Below are positions 35,134-44,879 of a stretch of 64,000 nt of DNA, piece by piece. Source of the stretch: Shimia sagamensis (GTDB taxonomy: Bacteria > Pseudomonadota > Alphaproteobacteria > Rhodobacterales > Rhodobacteraceae); NCBI RefSeq assembly GCF_900182745.1, contig NZ_FXTY01000002.1, positions 248,001 through 312,000 on the forward strand, read 5' to 3'. The notes under the pieces are model-generated. The model searched no databases and was not told the origin of the DNA. It was given only the letters and a program-made list of their open reading frames with translations. Position numbers and translations under genes: made by a program. The number at the start of each line of letters is the position of its first letter. The stretch's first letter is position 1.

Positions 35134-35228
35134 ATGCAGGTCCGCAAGATACCGCGCATCCCTTACTGAGACCTTCCCTTCACAGTCACAAAAGCCATAC
35201 TGGCGCCAACCCTTTCACTGGAGGCCTC

Positions 35229-35702
35229 ATGTCCCGTTTGTTCACCCGCCGCACTGCCCTCTTTATGCTGGCCAGCCTCCCGCTTGCCACTTGTGGCCGA
35301 TCTGAGCCGGACGCCAAATCCTATAATCCCCCGCTTTACCCAAACGAAACGCCGGAGCTACGCGCGCTGATCAACAAATGGGCTGATCACTACGAAGTTC
35401 CCCGCGATCTGGTGCAACGTGTGATCATCCGCGAAAGCACTCACCGTCCCTGGGCCACCAACGGCCCCAACATTGGCTTGATGCAGATCCAACTGCCCAC
35501 CGCGCGCGGCATGGGCTACACCGGCGGCCGCCAAGGGCTTTTGGATGCGGAAACCAACCTCACCTACGCCGTAAAATACCTGCGCGGTGCCTACATGGTT
35601 GCCAAAGGCAACTACGACCGTTCCGTCTTCCTCTACGCCAAAGGTTACTACCCCGAAGCCAAAGCCGCTGGATTGCTGAAAGAAACCGGTTTGCGTCCGT
35701 AG
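35229..35702 (+). CDS. Small lytic transglycosylase lipoprotein (SLT domain)
   Basis: A 157-residue murein transglycosylase of the Slt/MltE class. The N terminus has a lipoprotein signal (LFMLASLPLATC, Cys 22). The catalytic Glu lies in VQRVIIRESTHRPWATNGP, followed by the family GLMQIQLPTARGMGY and the substrate-groove LTYAVKYLRGAY. The C-terminal YAKGYYPEAKAAGLL is conserved in this small group. The ATG at 35229 follows GGAGGCCTC. It is monocistronic. Confidence 0.92.
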   Translation: MSRLFTRRTALFMLASLPLATCGRSEPDAKSYNPPLYPNETPELRALINKWADHYEVPRDLVQRVIIRESTHRPWATNGPNIGLMQIQLPTARGMGYTGGRQGLLDAETNLTYAVKYLRGAYMVAKGNYDRSVFLYAKGYYPEAKAAGLLKETGLRP

Positions 35703-35774
35703 CAAGCTTGGCATCTTTGAAAACTCGCCTTAGGCTCCTTCTCTATTGAATGACTAACTTTGAGGAGAGCTGCC

Positions 35775-36191
35775 GTGGCCACCGCTGCCAGCACTGAATT
35801 GCACCCCATGGCGCCGCATTTCATCCCGGGATGGATGCCCGATCCAGCCACGGGCGACCCGTTTATGACCGCAATGGCATTTTTTGTCGTGGCGTTGTTT
35901 GTCAGTCTCGGCATTCTCTATTTGCGTTTACATGCCTTACCAGAGCAAATGGCGCATGGGGTCGGCGCGGCGCAAATGCAAATCGTCAGTGTACTGGCCC
36001 TTTTGGCGCTCTTCACCCACAACAATCTGTTCTGGATCCTCGCCCTACTTTTGGCTGGCATCAACCTACCAGATTTACTTGAACCTTTGCGACGCATTGC
36101 AAGCGCGTTGGAAAACATAAGCGGCCAAAAAGGCGCTCAACCGCCGCAGGACGTCGCCACCCCGATGCCAACCACTGAGAAGGAGGTCTGA
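35775..36191 (+). CDS. Small inner-membrane protein paired with a HlyD-type protein
   Basis: A 138-residue protein with about two to three membrane helices (35-55, FMTAMAFFVVALFVSLGILY; about 73-90; and 93-108, LFWILALLLAGINL) and a Pro-rich cytoplasmic tail. I chose the GTG at 35775, 5 bases after GAGGAGAGC. The stop is only 3 bases before the next gene, so the pair forms one operon. In E. coli YiaW (DUF3302) and YiaV (HlyD family) form a comparable pair; similarity of this protein to YiaW is inferred from size and context only. Confidence 0.75.
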   Translation: MATAASTELHPMAPHFIPGWMPDPATGDPFMTAMAFFVVALFVSLGILYLRLHALPEQMAHGVGAAQMQIVSVLALLALFTHNNLFWILALLLAGINLPDLLEPLRRIASALENISGQKGAQPPQDVATPMPTTEKEV

Positions 36192-36194
36192 TCC

Positions 36195-37427
36195 ATGCTG
36201 GAATTTCTGTTCTGCTCAATGATCACCATCCTTCCTGATTGGCTCTACCGCCGATTTAAACAAGGCAAGCGCTGGGGACAGGAAATCACCATTTACACGT
36301 TGTGGTACGAGTTGCGATGGGGGCTGACCACCTGCCTTCTCTTGACACTAAGCCTGATCACCGTGGTGTTCTATTATCACCCATCCACAACCAATGTGAT
36401 CTCCTATTTCCGCACTGTCACAGTTGTCTCAGAGGGAGGGGGGCGCGTGGCGGAGGTCTACATCAAGAACGAGCAATATCTGAAAAAAGGCGATCCCATT
36501 TTCCGCCTCGACGGCGCCAGTCAAGAAGCAGCGGCTGCTACTGCCCGCGCACGCATTTCGGAAATTGATGCCCTGATTGCGGTGTCCCAATCGGAACTCG
36601 ATTCCGCCGAAGCCATTGTGGATCAAGCCGAAGCCGCTCTGGAACAATCCCTGGATGAACAACGCCGTAAGGTCACATTGTTCAAACAAAACTCCCCTGC
36701 TGTGACCGCACGCGAAGTGGAACGCTTGGAAAACACCGTTGCCGAACGAGAAGGTGCACTGGAAGCCGCCCTCTCCAATCAGCACACAGTTGAAACGCGC
36801 ATCAACACCCAATACCCGGCTCAAAAAGACAGCGCAGAAGCATCTCTCAATCAGGCAGAGACCGAAATCGACAAGCTTACAGTTGTGGCGGGGGTCGATG
36901 GGCAAATTCAACAATTTGACCTACAAGTAGGTGACTATGTTAATCCACTTCTGCGCCCGGCAGGTATCCTGATCCCCAAAGGCTCTGGCGTAAACCGGTT
37001 TCAAGCAGGCTTTGCTCAGATCAACCGCCAGGTCATTCACGAAGGCATGCTTGCCGAAATCACCTGCCTCTCTTCTCCCATGCGGATTGTGCCTATGGTG
37101 GTCGTTCTTGTGCAAGACGTGATCCCAGCCGGTCAATTCCGACCAACTGATCGTCTTGTCGACATACAGGAGTACGCCAAACCTGGCACGGTCACCGTGG
37201 CGCTGGAGCCGTTGTACCCAAACACCACCGCGCATATTCCGCCGGGCAGTAAATGCATCGCCAATCTCTACACCAACAACCATGATCGCTTGGGCGATCC
37301 TGACGTTGGTACAATGCAGTGGATTGCCCTACACGCGATTGATGCGGTTGGCATTGCGCATGCGGCGATCCTCCGCATTCAGGCCTTGTTGCTGCCGGTC
37401 AACACATTGGTGCTGTCAGGGCACTGA
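36195..37427 (+). CDS. HlyD family membrane-fusion protein (YiaV/YibH-like)
   Basis: A 410-residue periplasmic adaptor anchored by one N-terminal helix (about 47-65, LTTCLLLTLSLITVVFYYHP). After it come the first biotinyl-lipoyl half (VSEGGGRVAEVYIKNEQYLK), a long antiparallel coiled coil (about 100-225), the second lipoyl half (TVVAGVDGQIQQFDLQVGDY) and a beta-barrel. A further hydrophobic C-terminal section (about 365-405) is unusual for adaptors. The ribosome site AAGGAGGT is a perfect match. No ATPase or outer-membrane gene is adjacent, so its partner is unknown. Confidence 0.87.
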   Translation: MLEFLFCSMITILPDWLYRRFKQGKRWGQEITIYTLWYELRWGLTTCLLLTLSLITVVFYYHPSTTNVISYFRTVTVVSEGGGRVAEVYIKNEQYLKKGDPIFRLDGASQEAAAATARARISEIDALIAVSQSELDSAEAIVDQAEAALEQSLDEQRRKVTLFKQNSPAVTAREVERLENTVAEREGALEAALSNQHTVETRINTQYPAQKDSAEASLNQAETEIDKLTVVAGVDGQIQQFDLQVGDYVNPLLRPAGILIPKGSGVNRFQAGFAQINRQVIHEGMLAEITCLSSPMRIVPMVVVLVQDVIPAGQFRPTDRLVDIQEYAKPGTVTVALEPLYPNTTAHIPPGSKCIANLYTNNHDRLGDPDVGTMQWIALHAIDAVGIAHAAILRIQALLLPVNTLVLSGH

Positions 37428-37447
37428 CCCCATACCTTTGCAAAGCA

Positions 37448-37474
37448 AAAGCCCCGGCCTTTGGCCGGGGCAAT
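37448..37474. terminator. Terminator between the HlyD gene and the DUF1330 gene
   Basis: GCCCCGGCC-TTT-GGCCGGGGC at 37451-37471, a very stable 9-bp hairpin 23 bases past the HlyD stop and immediately past the DUF1330 stop on the other strand. Confidence 0.85.
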
Positions 37475-37475
37475 A

Positions 37476-37889
37476 TTATTCCCCAAAATTCCCGCCCAAA
37501 TCTTTGGGCGCCATCCGGATCAACCGGCTGTCTTCCACCGCGGCCTGTCGATGCACCACCGCCGCGCGATATTCTGGGTATTTATGCATGGAGGTAAACG
37601 CCTCAACGCTTGGGTACTCCGCGATAAAACACAGATCCCACTGTTTCTCCGGCCCAATCAGCATCTGTTCCATGTCGCCACGCCAGATGATCTTGCCGCC
37701 CAGCTTGGCAAAGGTCGCCATGCTCTCGCGCCCATACGCTGCATAGGCCTCCTCCCCGGTTGCCACGCGTCCATCCGCATACTCTGCCTGCGCGCGTAGC
37801 TTGACCAAGTTCAGCATATGCACAGGCCCGTCACGATCATTGGCCTTAAACGCGTCATACCCGGCCTTGTCGAATGTTGTGTATCCCAT
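37476..37889 (-). CDS. DUF1330 domain protein
   Basis: A 137-residue member of the dimeric alpha-beta barrel superfamily with a DUF1330 domain. Visible: PVHMLNLVKLRAQAEYADGR, IIWRGDMEQMLIGPEKQWDL, and CFIAEYPSVEAFTSMHKYPE, which are the usual strand and helix landmarks. Function is not established for the family; ferredoxin-like barrels of this kind are often small-molecule oxygenases or binders. The ATG at 37889 follows GAGGAGCACTC. Confidence 0.88.
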   Translation of the reverse strand: MGYTTFDKAGYDAFKANDRDGPVHMLNLVKLRAQAEYADGRVATGEEAYAAYGRESMATFAKLGGKIIWRGDMEQMLIGPEKQWDLCFIAEYPSVEAFTSMHKYPEYRAAVVHRQAAVEDSRLIRMAPKDLGGNFGE

Positions 37890-37965
37890 GAGTGCTCCTC
37901 TTCTTGAGACCAAGCAAACCGGATGGCGACACAACGTCAACTCTGCCGCCCCGTCACGCGTGCAA

Positions 37966-37998
37966 CAAAAAAGGCCGCCCCAATTTGGAGCGGCCTCT
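37966..37998 (-). terminator. Terminator of tig
   Basis: Read on the minus strand: GGCCGC-TCCAAATTGGG-GCGGCCTTTTTTG, about 30 bases after the trigger factor stop. Confidence 0.88.
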
Positions 37999-38026
37999 CA
38001 CTGTCCCATTTTACTGGGGGTTGGAC

Positions 38027-39361
38027 TTATTCTTCGTCCAGTGCCTCTACGGCTTTTTGCAGGTCGTCTTTGGAGACCTCTTTGTCTGTCATCTCAGCCA
38101 GTTCAAAGACATAGTCGACAACTTTGTCTTCAAAGATTGGCGCACGCATCTGCTGCTGCATCTGCTGGTTCTGCTGAACAAACTCAAAGAACTGACGCTC
38201 TTGACCCGGGTACTGACGTGCCTGGTTCATGATCGCTTGGGTCATCTCTGCGTCGGTCACTTCAACCTCGGCTTTCTGACCCAGCTCTGCCAGCAGCAGG
38301 CCCAGACGTACGCGGCGTTCAGCCAGTGCATTGTGCTCGTCTGTTGGCTCGATTTCTGGGTGGTCGTGGCCTTCCACCTCAGGGTTCTCTTCGTGCCACA
38401 GCTGGTGTGCAATCTGGCCAGCTTCCGCTTCTACCAGGGATGGTGGCAGATCGAAGGATACCAGTTTGTCCAGTGCATCCAGCAGGCCACGCTTGGTCAC
38501 GGCACGTGCCGCACCGGCGTATTCCGCTTCCAGACGTTCAGTCACCTGAGTTTTCAGACCAGCCAGGTCTTCGGCGCCAAATTTGGTGGCCAGCTCGTCG
38601 TTGATTTCCGCAGCAACCGGCTCTTTCACTTCCTTGATGACACAAGCAAACACAGCCTCTTTGCCAGCCAGGTTTTCAGCGCCGTACTCTTCTGGGAAGT
38701 TCACGGTCACGTCTTTTTCTTCTTCGGCTTTCACACCAACCAGCTGCTCTTCAAAGCCAGGGATGAACTGACCGGAGCCCAGCACCAGTGGGAACTCTTC
38801 GCCAGCACCGCCGTCAAAGGCTTCGCCGTCGATGCGGCCTACGAAGTCCATGACAACCTGGTCGCCGTCTTTGGCTTTGGAGCCTTTTTTGCGGGCTTTG
38901 AAATCCTGCGCGGTTTCGGCCAGGTTGGCCAGCGCTTCGTCAACATCGGCTTCGGCTGCTTTCACAACCATTTTTTCCAGCTTGATGCCTTTCAGGTCAA
39001 CTTCTGGAATTTCTGGCAGTGCCTCATAAGACATCTCGACTTCTACGTCGTCGCCTTCTTTCCAGTTTTCGCCGTCTTTCATTTCGACTTTTGGCTGCAT
39101 CGCAGGACGGTCACCGGACTCTTCGAAGTGCTTGTTCATCGCACCATCGATGGTTTCCTGCATTGCTTCACCCAGCAGACGCTCGCCATACTGTTTTTTC
39201 AGAAGCGGCATAGGCACTTTGCCTTTGCGGAAACCTTTCATTTCGATTTCCGGCTGAGCTTCTTTCAGCTTGTCGTTCACAGTCGCGGTCAGTTCAGCTG
39301 CTTCCACCTTGATGGTGTAGCCGCGTTTCAGACCTTCGTTCAGCGTTTCAGTAACCTGCAT
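38027..39361 (-). CDS. tig: Trigger factor
   Basis: Ribosome-bound chaperone and prolyl isomerase that meets nascent chains at the exit tunnel. The 444 residues hold the ribosome-binding N domain with [19 protein letters not shown] (GFRKGKVP being the L23-binding signature), the FKBP-type PPIase domain (about 150-240, [20 protein letters not shown]) and the C-terminal helical chaperone arms, ending in an acidic tail. The ATG at 39361 ([11 protein letters not shown]) is the family start; the frame runs 96 bases further upstream. Alone in its transcript. Confidence 0.97.
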   Translation of the reverse strand: MQVTETLNEGLKRGYTIKVEAAELTATVNDKLKEAQPEIEMKGFRKGKVPMPLLKKQYGERLLGEAMQETIDGAMNKHFEESGDRPAMQPKVEMKDGENWKEGDDVEVEMSYEALPEIPEVDLKGIKLEKMVVKAAEADVDEALANLAETAQDFKARKKGSKAKDGDQVVMDFVGRIDGEAFDGGAGEEFPLVLGSGQFIPGFEEQLVGVKAEEEKDVTVNFPEEYGAENLAGKEAVFACVIKEVKEPVAAEINDELATKFGAEDLAGLKTQVTERLEAEYAGAARAVTKRGLLDALDKLVSFDLPPSLVEAEAGQIAHQLWHEENPEVEGHDHPEIEPTDEHNALAERRVRLGLLLAELGQKAEVEVTDAEMTQAIMNQARQYPGQERQFFEFVQQNQQMQQQMRAPIFEDKVVDYVFELAEMTDKEVSKDDLQKAVEALDEE

Positions 39362-39595
39362 CGGGAATCCCCATAAGTAGCGGCGCACGATACAATGAGT
39401 CCGCGCGCAGTCGAGAAAAATTTGTGCTCTTCTAGTGGTCCCTGAGGGGCGGCGCAAGGGCCATTTGCCCTCAAAACACAGGATCTGAAGCCCTGTATAA
39501 GCAAACCGATGATCCCGCCTGCAAGAAAGCCCGCCAGATCACATCCTTACCCACGACAACCCACGGCAAGAAACCGCAGACGTAGCCTTTAAAAA

Positions 39596-39621
39596 AAGGC
39601 GACCCAAGGGCCGCCTTTCTC
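39596..39621. terminator. Terminator of the porin gene
   Basis: AAAAGGCGACCC-AA-GGGCCGCCTTT between the porin and the tig start; on the minus strand it follows the porin stop by about 25 bases. Confidence 0.75.
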
Positions 39622-39644
39622 CGTCAACTCTCAATTCATCTGAA

Positions 39645-40760
39645 TCAGAAGCTCCAGCGCGCGCCCAGCATATAGGCATCCACATCGTTGTATGTGGTGC
39701 CAGTGGTCACGTCGTAGCCGTGCTGGTGGTAGCTAAAGAACAGGTCCACATTGGCATTGTCGATCTTCTGCACCGCCTCAAAGCCATAGCTGACCGATTT
39801 GTCACCAACAGACGCCATGTCGTTACCCCGGTAAGCGTCAACTGACAGGTGGGTGCGACCAAAGCTGAACCAATCGCGCTGATAGCCCAGCTTGGCATAA
39901 ACGTAGTCGCTCTTCCGGCCACTGTCTCGATCGTTCTGACCAAGAGAAACAGTCCCGCTAATGCCGGTCGGATTGTGCAATGCCCCTACAGACCCCACCA
40001 CTGATTTTGAATCGTCTGAGGCGCCATCGGTTTGTGCGTAGGACAACGTAGCCCGCATAGTTGTGTCACCAAGATCGGCGCCATACCGCAGCGCCACATC
40101 ATAGAAATTGGTGTCGTCATTATCCTTCAGGATTTCCGTCCCTGCCGATGCAGATACCACAAACCCGCCAAAACTTGGCGAGTCATAGCGCACACGGCCC
40201 TTGCGGCTACCGTCAAAGTCTTTGAACACATCGCCAATGGTTGGACCCGCCGCACCACCAGCTGTTGGCTGGAACGCAAAGCCGCCCGCGGTATCCGCCA
40301 CGGCAACAGTACCAGACAGGTCGGTACCAGACAGGTCAGTGCCACCGGAAATACCATCCGCCGCCATGGAACCTTGACCCAAGTAGAACGTCCCAAAGCG
40401 ATCGGTTTCGTAAATCGCTTCAAACTTACGAATATCCGTTTTTTCCCAATCAAAGAAGTCGTCATCGGACGTCATGCTTAAGTTGGAAGTTCCTCGAAAA
40501 CCCAAAGCGGTTTCGAAGTTGAATTTCAGAGTCCCGCCCGCGGTCCCCATTTCATACCAGGCGCCAATCCGGCTTGGCGCATTGCTGTTGTCGCTGAACT
40601 CGTTACGTTTTTGGACACCATCATCCACACTAGTAACAGCACCATTCAAAAATCCGTAGAACCGAAACCCCTCTTGCGCTGACGCCGTTGACGTCATTGC
40701 CACACTGCCCGCGACCAAAGCCATTGGCGCAATCCACACTGATTGTTTAAATCCAACCAT
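39645..40760 (-). CDS. Outer-membrane porin, Rhodobacter type
   Basis: A 371-residue trimeric-type porin. The signal peptide (PMALVAGSVAMTSTASAQ) ends before EGFRFYGFLNGAVTSVDDG, which is the first beta strand. Repeated amphipathic strands follow, and the C terminus YMLGARWSF ends in Phe as required for outer-membrane assembly. A small direct repeat GTDLSGTDLSGT at about residue 145-160 lies in a loop. The ATG at 40760 follows GGAGACAAACG. The long upstream region is shared with the adhesin gene on the other strand. Confidence 0.93.
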   Translation of the reverse strand: MVGFKQSVWIAPMALVAGSVAMTSTASAQEGFRFYGFLNGAVTSVDDGVQKRNEFSDNSNAPSRIGAWYEMGTAGGTLKFNFETALGFRGTSNLSMTSDDDFFDWEKTDIRKFEAIYETDRFGTFYLGQGSMAADGISGGTDLSGTDLSGTVAVADTAGGFAFQPTAGGAAGPTIGDVFKDFDGSRKGRVRYDSPSFGGFVVSASAGTEILKDNDDTNFYDVALRYGADLGDTTMRATLSYAQTDGASDDSKSVVGSVGALHNPTGISGTVSLGQNDRDSGRKSDYVYAKLGYQRDWFSFGRTHLSVDAYRGNDMASVGDKSVSYGFEAVQKIDNANVDLFFSYHQHGYDVTTGTTYNDVDAYMLGARWSF

Positions 40761-41603
40761 CGTTTGTCTCCATGTTCCCCATTTGCTTGATTGGGGACTT
40801 GCTATGAACCCGAAACCAGCCGCACGACCAGCCAATCCTCGGATCTCCACTCAACAGTCAATTGCCGACAAGAAACAGATCACCGCTCCCTCCAAGACGC
40901 CACCTCTGGCGCTCCACGACAATAGACCACTTGGCGTCTAAGACGCTCACCTCCAAATGACAAACGCGTCAACAGGCTGATTTTAGCCGATAATAAGCAC
41001 CTTTTTGCACAAAGGCGCAAATTCGCAGATTTTTGGCCTGATCTCTCGGAAATATACGGCACGACAATGGGGGAAGAAGTCTCCGTTTTTCTCATTTTCC
41101 CTGAGATTTCAGCGCCCTAGAATTCAAGAGGCGGAACCTCTTTTGTCGCAGCACCTCAATAGGCCTTTTTTTGCCAATATTCTCTGATAGCCCAAGCAAC
41201 TCACACGGACACGACGATGAAGCGCACAAATCCGTGTCATGGCACTGAACAGAACACAAATGTCGACTTATGAATTCCACTAACTCAACTTTAAGGAGAT
41301 ATATCTCGCACTAAAACGGCCCTGTGAAAGTTTTGGCACCTGCCACAATTTAACCCTAACTAAAGCGTGCTGCACGGTTCTCACCCACAAATACTTGAGC
41401 ACACCCACAAGAATTCCGCCGAAAACCGTAACAAAGGCATTTGGTTACAAATGGCGGGCCAAAACCGTTGTCCAAAAACTACGAAATCCCTTAGTTTTAT
41501 ACAAATGTGGCAAAAAAGTGATTGGCTTACGTACCCGTCACACTTATAGTCTTAACAAATCAAACAAGGGCATAAGCCCGATCAACCTAGAGCGGTAAAA
41601 TTC
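40761..41603. promoter_or_regulatory. 843-base gene-free region between porin and adhesin genes
   Basis: No supported gene. It must contain the divergent promoters of the porin and the adhesin operon and is clearly AT-richer than the flanks. Visible elements: AAGGAGATATATCTC at 41293-41307, a strong ribosome-site-like sequence overlapping the palindrome GAGATATATCTC but with no frame behind it; GTAAC/GTTAC inverted repeat at about 41429-41446; and the short stem GGGC-ATAA-GCCC at 41569-41580 just before the adhesin start. The adhesin itself has only a weak ribosome site (AGAGCGG). Confidence 0.5.
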
Positions 41604-44600
41604 ATGAGTAGTTATAGTTATGCCGTCCGCGGTACGGACGGAGTTGTTGTACGTGGTCAAACAGCAGAAGCAGCAAATGGTACTGTTGCACTTCAACAAG
41701 CCTCGCAAGTCTCCCTAAACCTCTCCCCCTCCGAAGTTGCCGGTTATGTGAATGACGGCGGTGATTTGGTGATTCACTTGGTGAGCGGCGAAACCATCAC
41801 GCTCGAAAACTACTTCTCTGGCGATGAGCGCGAACTGCTGCTCTCCAAAGACGGGCAAATTCAGGCGGTTGAGCTCGGCGATCCGATTAACGACCAGTAT
41901 TTTGCTCAGTATGATGCCATCTCCATGACCGACAAATGGAGCGAATACGACCAATTGGCGTTCCTCGACCTAGAACGTGTTGAACCCGTGGTGGCTCCAC
42001 TTGTGGCCCCGATTGCAGGTTTGGTTCCCGGTCTTCTGGGTGTTGGCGGCGCCGCAGCTGTGGCTTCCACGCTGGGTGGCGACGGGGATGACGGCACCGG
42101 AAGTGACGATGATGGCTCTGATGGCGACGACGGTTCAGATGGTGACGGAAGCGGCGATGATGGTGGGGGCGACGGCGATGATGGCGACGACGGCGATCCG
42201 GATGGGAACGACGACGACACCACAATCACGCCAACCGTAGACGACGCCGACGTGCCACGTTTGGTAGGCGGCACCGGCGACGACAGCGTGACAATCACCG
42301 GTACCGGCGCGCCGGGCTCCACTGTGACTGTGACCATCGGCGACGAAACCGGCACTGGCACGATTGGCGATGACGGCACCTACGAAGTTACTTTTGTTCC
42401 TGGCGATCTGCCAGACGACGGCGACTATGACGTCAGCGTGACCGTTGAAGACCCCGATGGCACTGTCTACGATCTGGACGGCCCTTCGGTGGATATCGAC
42501 ACCACCCCGCCAGACGTTTCTGTCATGGACGGCACCGTCTCCACCGGTGACATCGTGAACGAAGACGAACACACCACCGGCCATGTGATCAGCGGCACCG
42601 GCGAAGCTGGCGCGTCTCTGACCGTGGAAATCGATGGCGTCACACAGACCACCACCGTTCTGGACGATGGCACATGGTCCGTAACCTTTGACTCTTCTGA
42701 GCTGTCCACCGGCGAATACACCACCGACGTCACCATCACTTCGACGGATGATCGTGGCAACGTCACCACCGTGACTGACACGCTGGAAGTGGACACCATT
42801 GCCCCGGGCGTGGACATGGGTATTGTCGAAGGTGACAACGTCATCAACGCCGCAGAAGCCTCTGATGGGGTTGTGCTTTCCGGCACTGGCGAAGCAGGAT
42901 CGTCACTCTCAATTCAGTTCGAAGGCGTGACCCAGACCGTGACCGTTGCAAGCGACGGCACTTGGTCTTCAGCTTTTGCGGCCTCTGCCATTGGCACGGG
43001 CACCTATGACAGCACCGTTTCGATCACGGCAACCGATCTTGCAGGCAACAGCCACACTGAGACCTTCACAGTTCACATCGACACCGAAGGCCATGCGACC
43101 ATCACCTCTCCAATTGCAGGGGATGACATCGTGAACGCCGCTGAGGCTGCTGCCGGCGTGACACTGACCGGCACCGCAGAGGCAGGCTCGTCTGTGGCTG
43201 TAACCGTCGAAGGCGTAACCCACACTGTCACTGCCGCAGGCGATGGCAGCTGGTCGGCCACTTTTGCCGCCGGTGAAATCCCACAAGGCACCTACGAGAC
43301 CACTGTGTCTGTGACTGCAACCGATCTGGCAGGCAATGTGACTTCCACCTCTGACAGCTTCCGCGTGGACACTGAAATCTCAGCCGCGATGGACGCAAGC
43401 CAGCTCGGTGGCGACAACACTGCCAACGCGAGCGAAGTGGCTGGAGGCTTCTCCCTGACCGGTACTGCCGAGCCAGGATCGTCTGTGGCTGTGACCATGG
43501 AAGGTGTGACCCACACGGTGACCACCGCCGCAAACGGCACTTGGGCAGCGACCTTCTCGGCGGATGAAATCCCACAAGGCACCTACAACAGCACGGTCTC
43601 TATCGCTGCAACCGATGCGGCTGGCAACACGGCAACCACCACAGGCACCGTGGCTGTGGACACCGAATTGGCCGCAGGCATCAATGCTGGTCAGGCTGGT
43701 GGCGACGACATCGCCAACGCCGCTGAGGTCGCAGGCGGCCTGAGCCTCACCGGCACCGCAGACGCGGGCAGCAACGTGGTTGTGCAGATCGCGGGCGCAA
43801 CCCGCACCGTGACCGCCGCAGGCAACGGCACTTGGGTGGCGAACTTCACCGCCGCCGATATCCCACAAGGCGAATATGATGCCCCCGTGACCGTGACCGC
43901 AACCGATGCGGCTGGCAACACAGCCACAGCCAACTCCACAATTCATGTGGACACCGCTACCTCGATCAACGTGGACCTCTCCGCAGGTGTGTTTGCTGCG
44001 CCTGTGAATGCAGCGCAGATGCAGGGTGGCGTGGTCCTCGAAGGCACAACAGAACCAAACTCCTCAGTGGTTGTGACAGTCGACGGCGTTGTGCGCAGCA
44101 CAACTTCCGACGCCTCCGGCAATTGGTTTGTAACCTATGAGAACGGCGCTCTGGCCGAAGGCACTTACACCGCCAACGCCACGCTTTCAGTGACCGATGC
44201 GGCAGGCAACACAGCCACTGCCAACGCCACTTTCGCGGTGGACACCGAGATCACCAACCCGGTGGTTCAATCGGTGACCTTCTCCGATGATGACGTGACC
44301 TCCCTGTCTCTCAGCACGGAGAACCAGGACTACGAGGTGCACGCGCTCAACCAAGACGGCTCCACTGCCGAGCTTTCCACCACTGAAGTGGCCCTGGGAG
44401 GTGACGAGTCACTCTATGTGCTCAATCCCAAAGCCTCTGACGGCACTCACTTGGTGATCGCCTCCACCGATGACGCGGGCAACCAGTCAGACACGCTTCT
44501 GGTACTGGATGACAACGTCACCAACGCAGGCACGTTGGATCATGCGGCGGCAGGCAACTTCAACATCGAAGGCATCGAACTTGACTACGCCTCTGATGCC

Positions 44601-44813
44601 AACCTGACCCTGACCGAAGCGCAGATCAAAGACCTGTCGGATACCTCCGACACGCTCACAATCCACGGCGGTGCGGATGACCAGATCACCGTTACCGACG
44701 CCACCAAAACCACCCAAACTGTCGACATTGAAGGCGAGGCCTATGATGTCTACACGGTGGGCAACGACGGCGTGACCCTGATCGTCGACCAAGACATCAA
44801 CGTCATCATCTGA
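41604..44813 (+). CDS. BapA-like secreted adhesin with seven Ig-like repeats
   Basis: A 1069-residue acidic surface protein without Sec signal peptide, expected to leave by the type I system encoded next. Residues 1-110 resemble the BapA N-terminal prefix domain (VAGYVNDGGDLVIHLVSGET, ITLENYFSGDERELLLSKDG). A Pro/Val/Gly hydrophobic stretch (about 128-158) leads to an Asp/Gly-rich linker (159-205). Seven Ig-like repeats of about 97 residues follow (212-881), each with a GTGEAGS-type turn, a DGTW motif and an ending xVDT. The C terminus (882-1069) has ITVTDATKTTQTVDIEGEAY and DVYTVGNDGVTLIVDQDINV, like the C-terminal export region of BapA-family proteins. RTX nonapeptides (GGxGxD) are absent. 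Role inferred: biofilm or host-surface attachment. Confidence 0.88.
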   Translation: MSSYSYAVRGTDGVVVRGQTAEAANGTVALQQASQVSLNLSPSEVAGYVNDGGDLVIHLVSGETITLENYFSGDERELLLSKDGQIQAVELGDPINDQYFAQYDAISMTDKWSEYDQLAFLDLERVEPVVAPLVAPIAGLVPGLLGVGGAAAVASTLGGDGDDGTGSDDDGSDGDDGSDGDGSGDDGGGDGDDGDDGDPDGNDDDTTITPTVDDADVPRLVGGTGDDSVTITGTGAPGSTVTVTIGDETGTGTIGDDGTYEVTFVPGDLPDDGDYDVSVTVEDPDGTVYDLDGPSVDIDTTPPDVSVMDGTVSTGDIVNEDEHTTGHVISGTGEAGASLTVEIDGVTQTTTVLDDGTWSVTFDSSELSTGEYTTDVTITSTDDRGNVTTVTDTLEVDTIAPGVDMGIVEGDNVINAAEASDGVVLSGTGEAGSSLSIQFEGVTQTVTVASDGTWSSAFAASAIGTGTYDSTVSITATDLAGNSHTETFTVHIDTEGHATITSPIAGDDIVNAAEAAAGVTLTGTAEAGSSVAVTVEGVTHTVTAAGDGSWSATFAAGEIPQGTYETTVSVTATDLAGNVTSTSDSFRVDTEISAAMDASQLGGDNTANASEVAGGFSLTGTAEPGSSVAVTMEGVTHTVTTAANGTWAATFSADEIPQGTYNSTVSIAATDAAGNTATTTGTVAVDTELAAGINAGQAGGDDIANAAEVAGGLSLTGTADAGSNVVVQIAGATRTVTAAGNGTWVANFTAADIPQGEYDAPVTVTATDAAGNTATANSTIHVDTATSINVDLSAGVFAAPVNAAQMQGGVVLEGTTEPNSSVVVTVDGVVRSTTSDASGNWFVTYENGALAEGTYTANATLSVTDAAGNTATANATFAVDTEITNPVVQSVTFSDDDVTSLSLSTENQDYEVHALNQDGSTAELSTTEVALGGDESLYVLNPKASDGTHLVIASTDDAGNQSDTLLVLDDNVTNAGTLDHAAAGNFNIEGIELDYASDANLTLTEAQIKDLSDTSDTLTIHGGADDQITVTDATKTTQTVDIEGEAYDVYTVGNDGVTLIVDQDINVII
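42237..44246 (+). repeat. Seven tandem Ig-like repeats within the adhesin gene
   Basis: The repeat unit is about 290 bases. Units 4, 5 and 6 (about 43086-43955) are the most alike; for example GAAATCCCACAAGGCACCTA recurs at 43276 and 43567, and a variant at 43859. Units 1 and 2 have diverged most and are richer in Asp. Repeat number could change by recombination between the similar units. Confidence 0.85.
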
Positions 44814-44879
44814 TGATCGTCTGGGGCGGCCACGGGCCGCCCCACGCAAATTCAAAGCTCCGGAATACCTCAGCCAAAC

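Noticed and set aside
37892..39376. 494-codon Phe/Val-rich frame opposite trigger factor
   Set aside because: Antisense of tig; the aromatic bias comes from reading Glu/Lys codons backwards.
42100..42230. Asp/Gly-rich stretch of the adhesin considered as RTX repeats
   Set aside because: The pattern is DGDDGSDG without the GGxGxDxUx nonapeptide; it is a linker rather than a calcium-binding RTX block.
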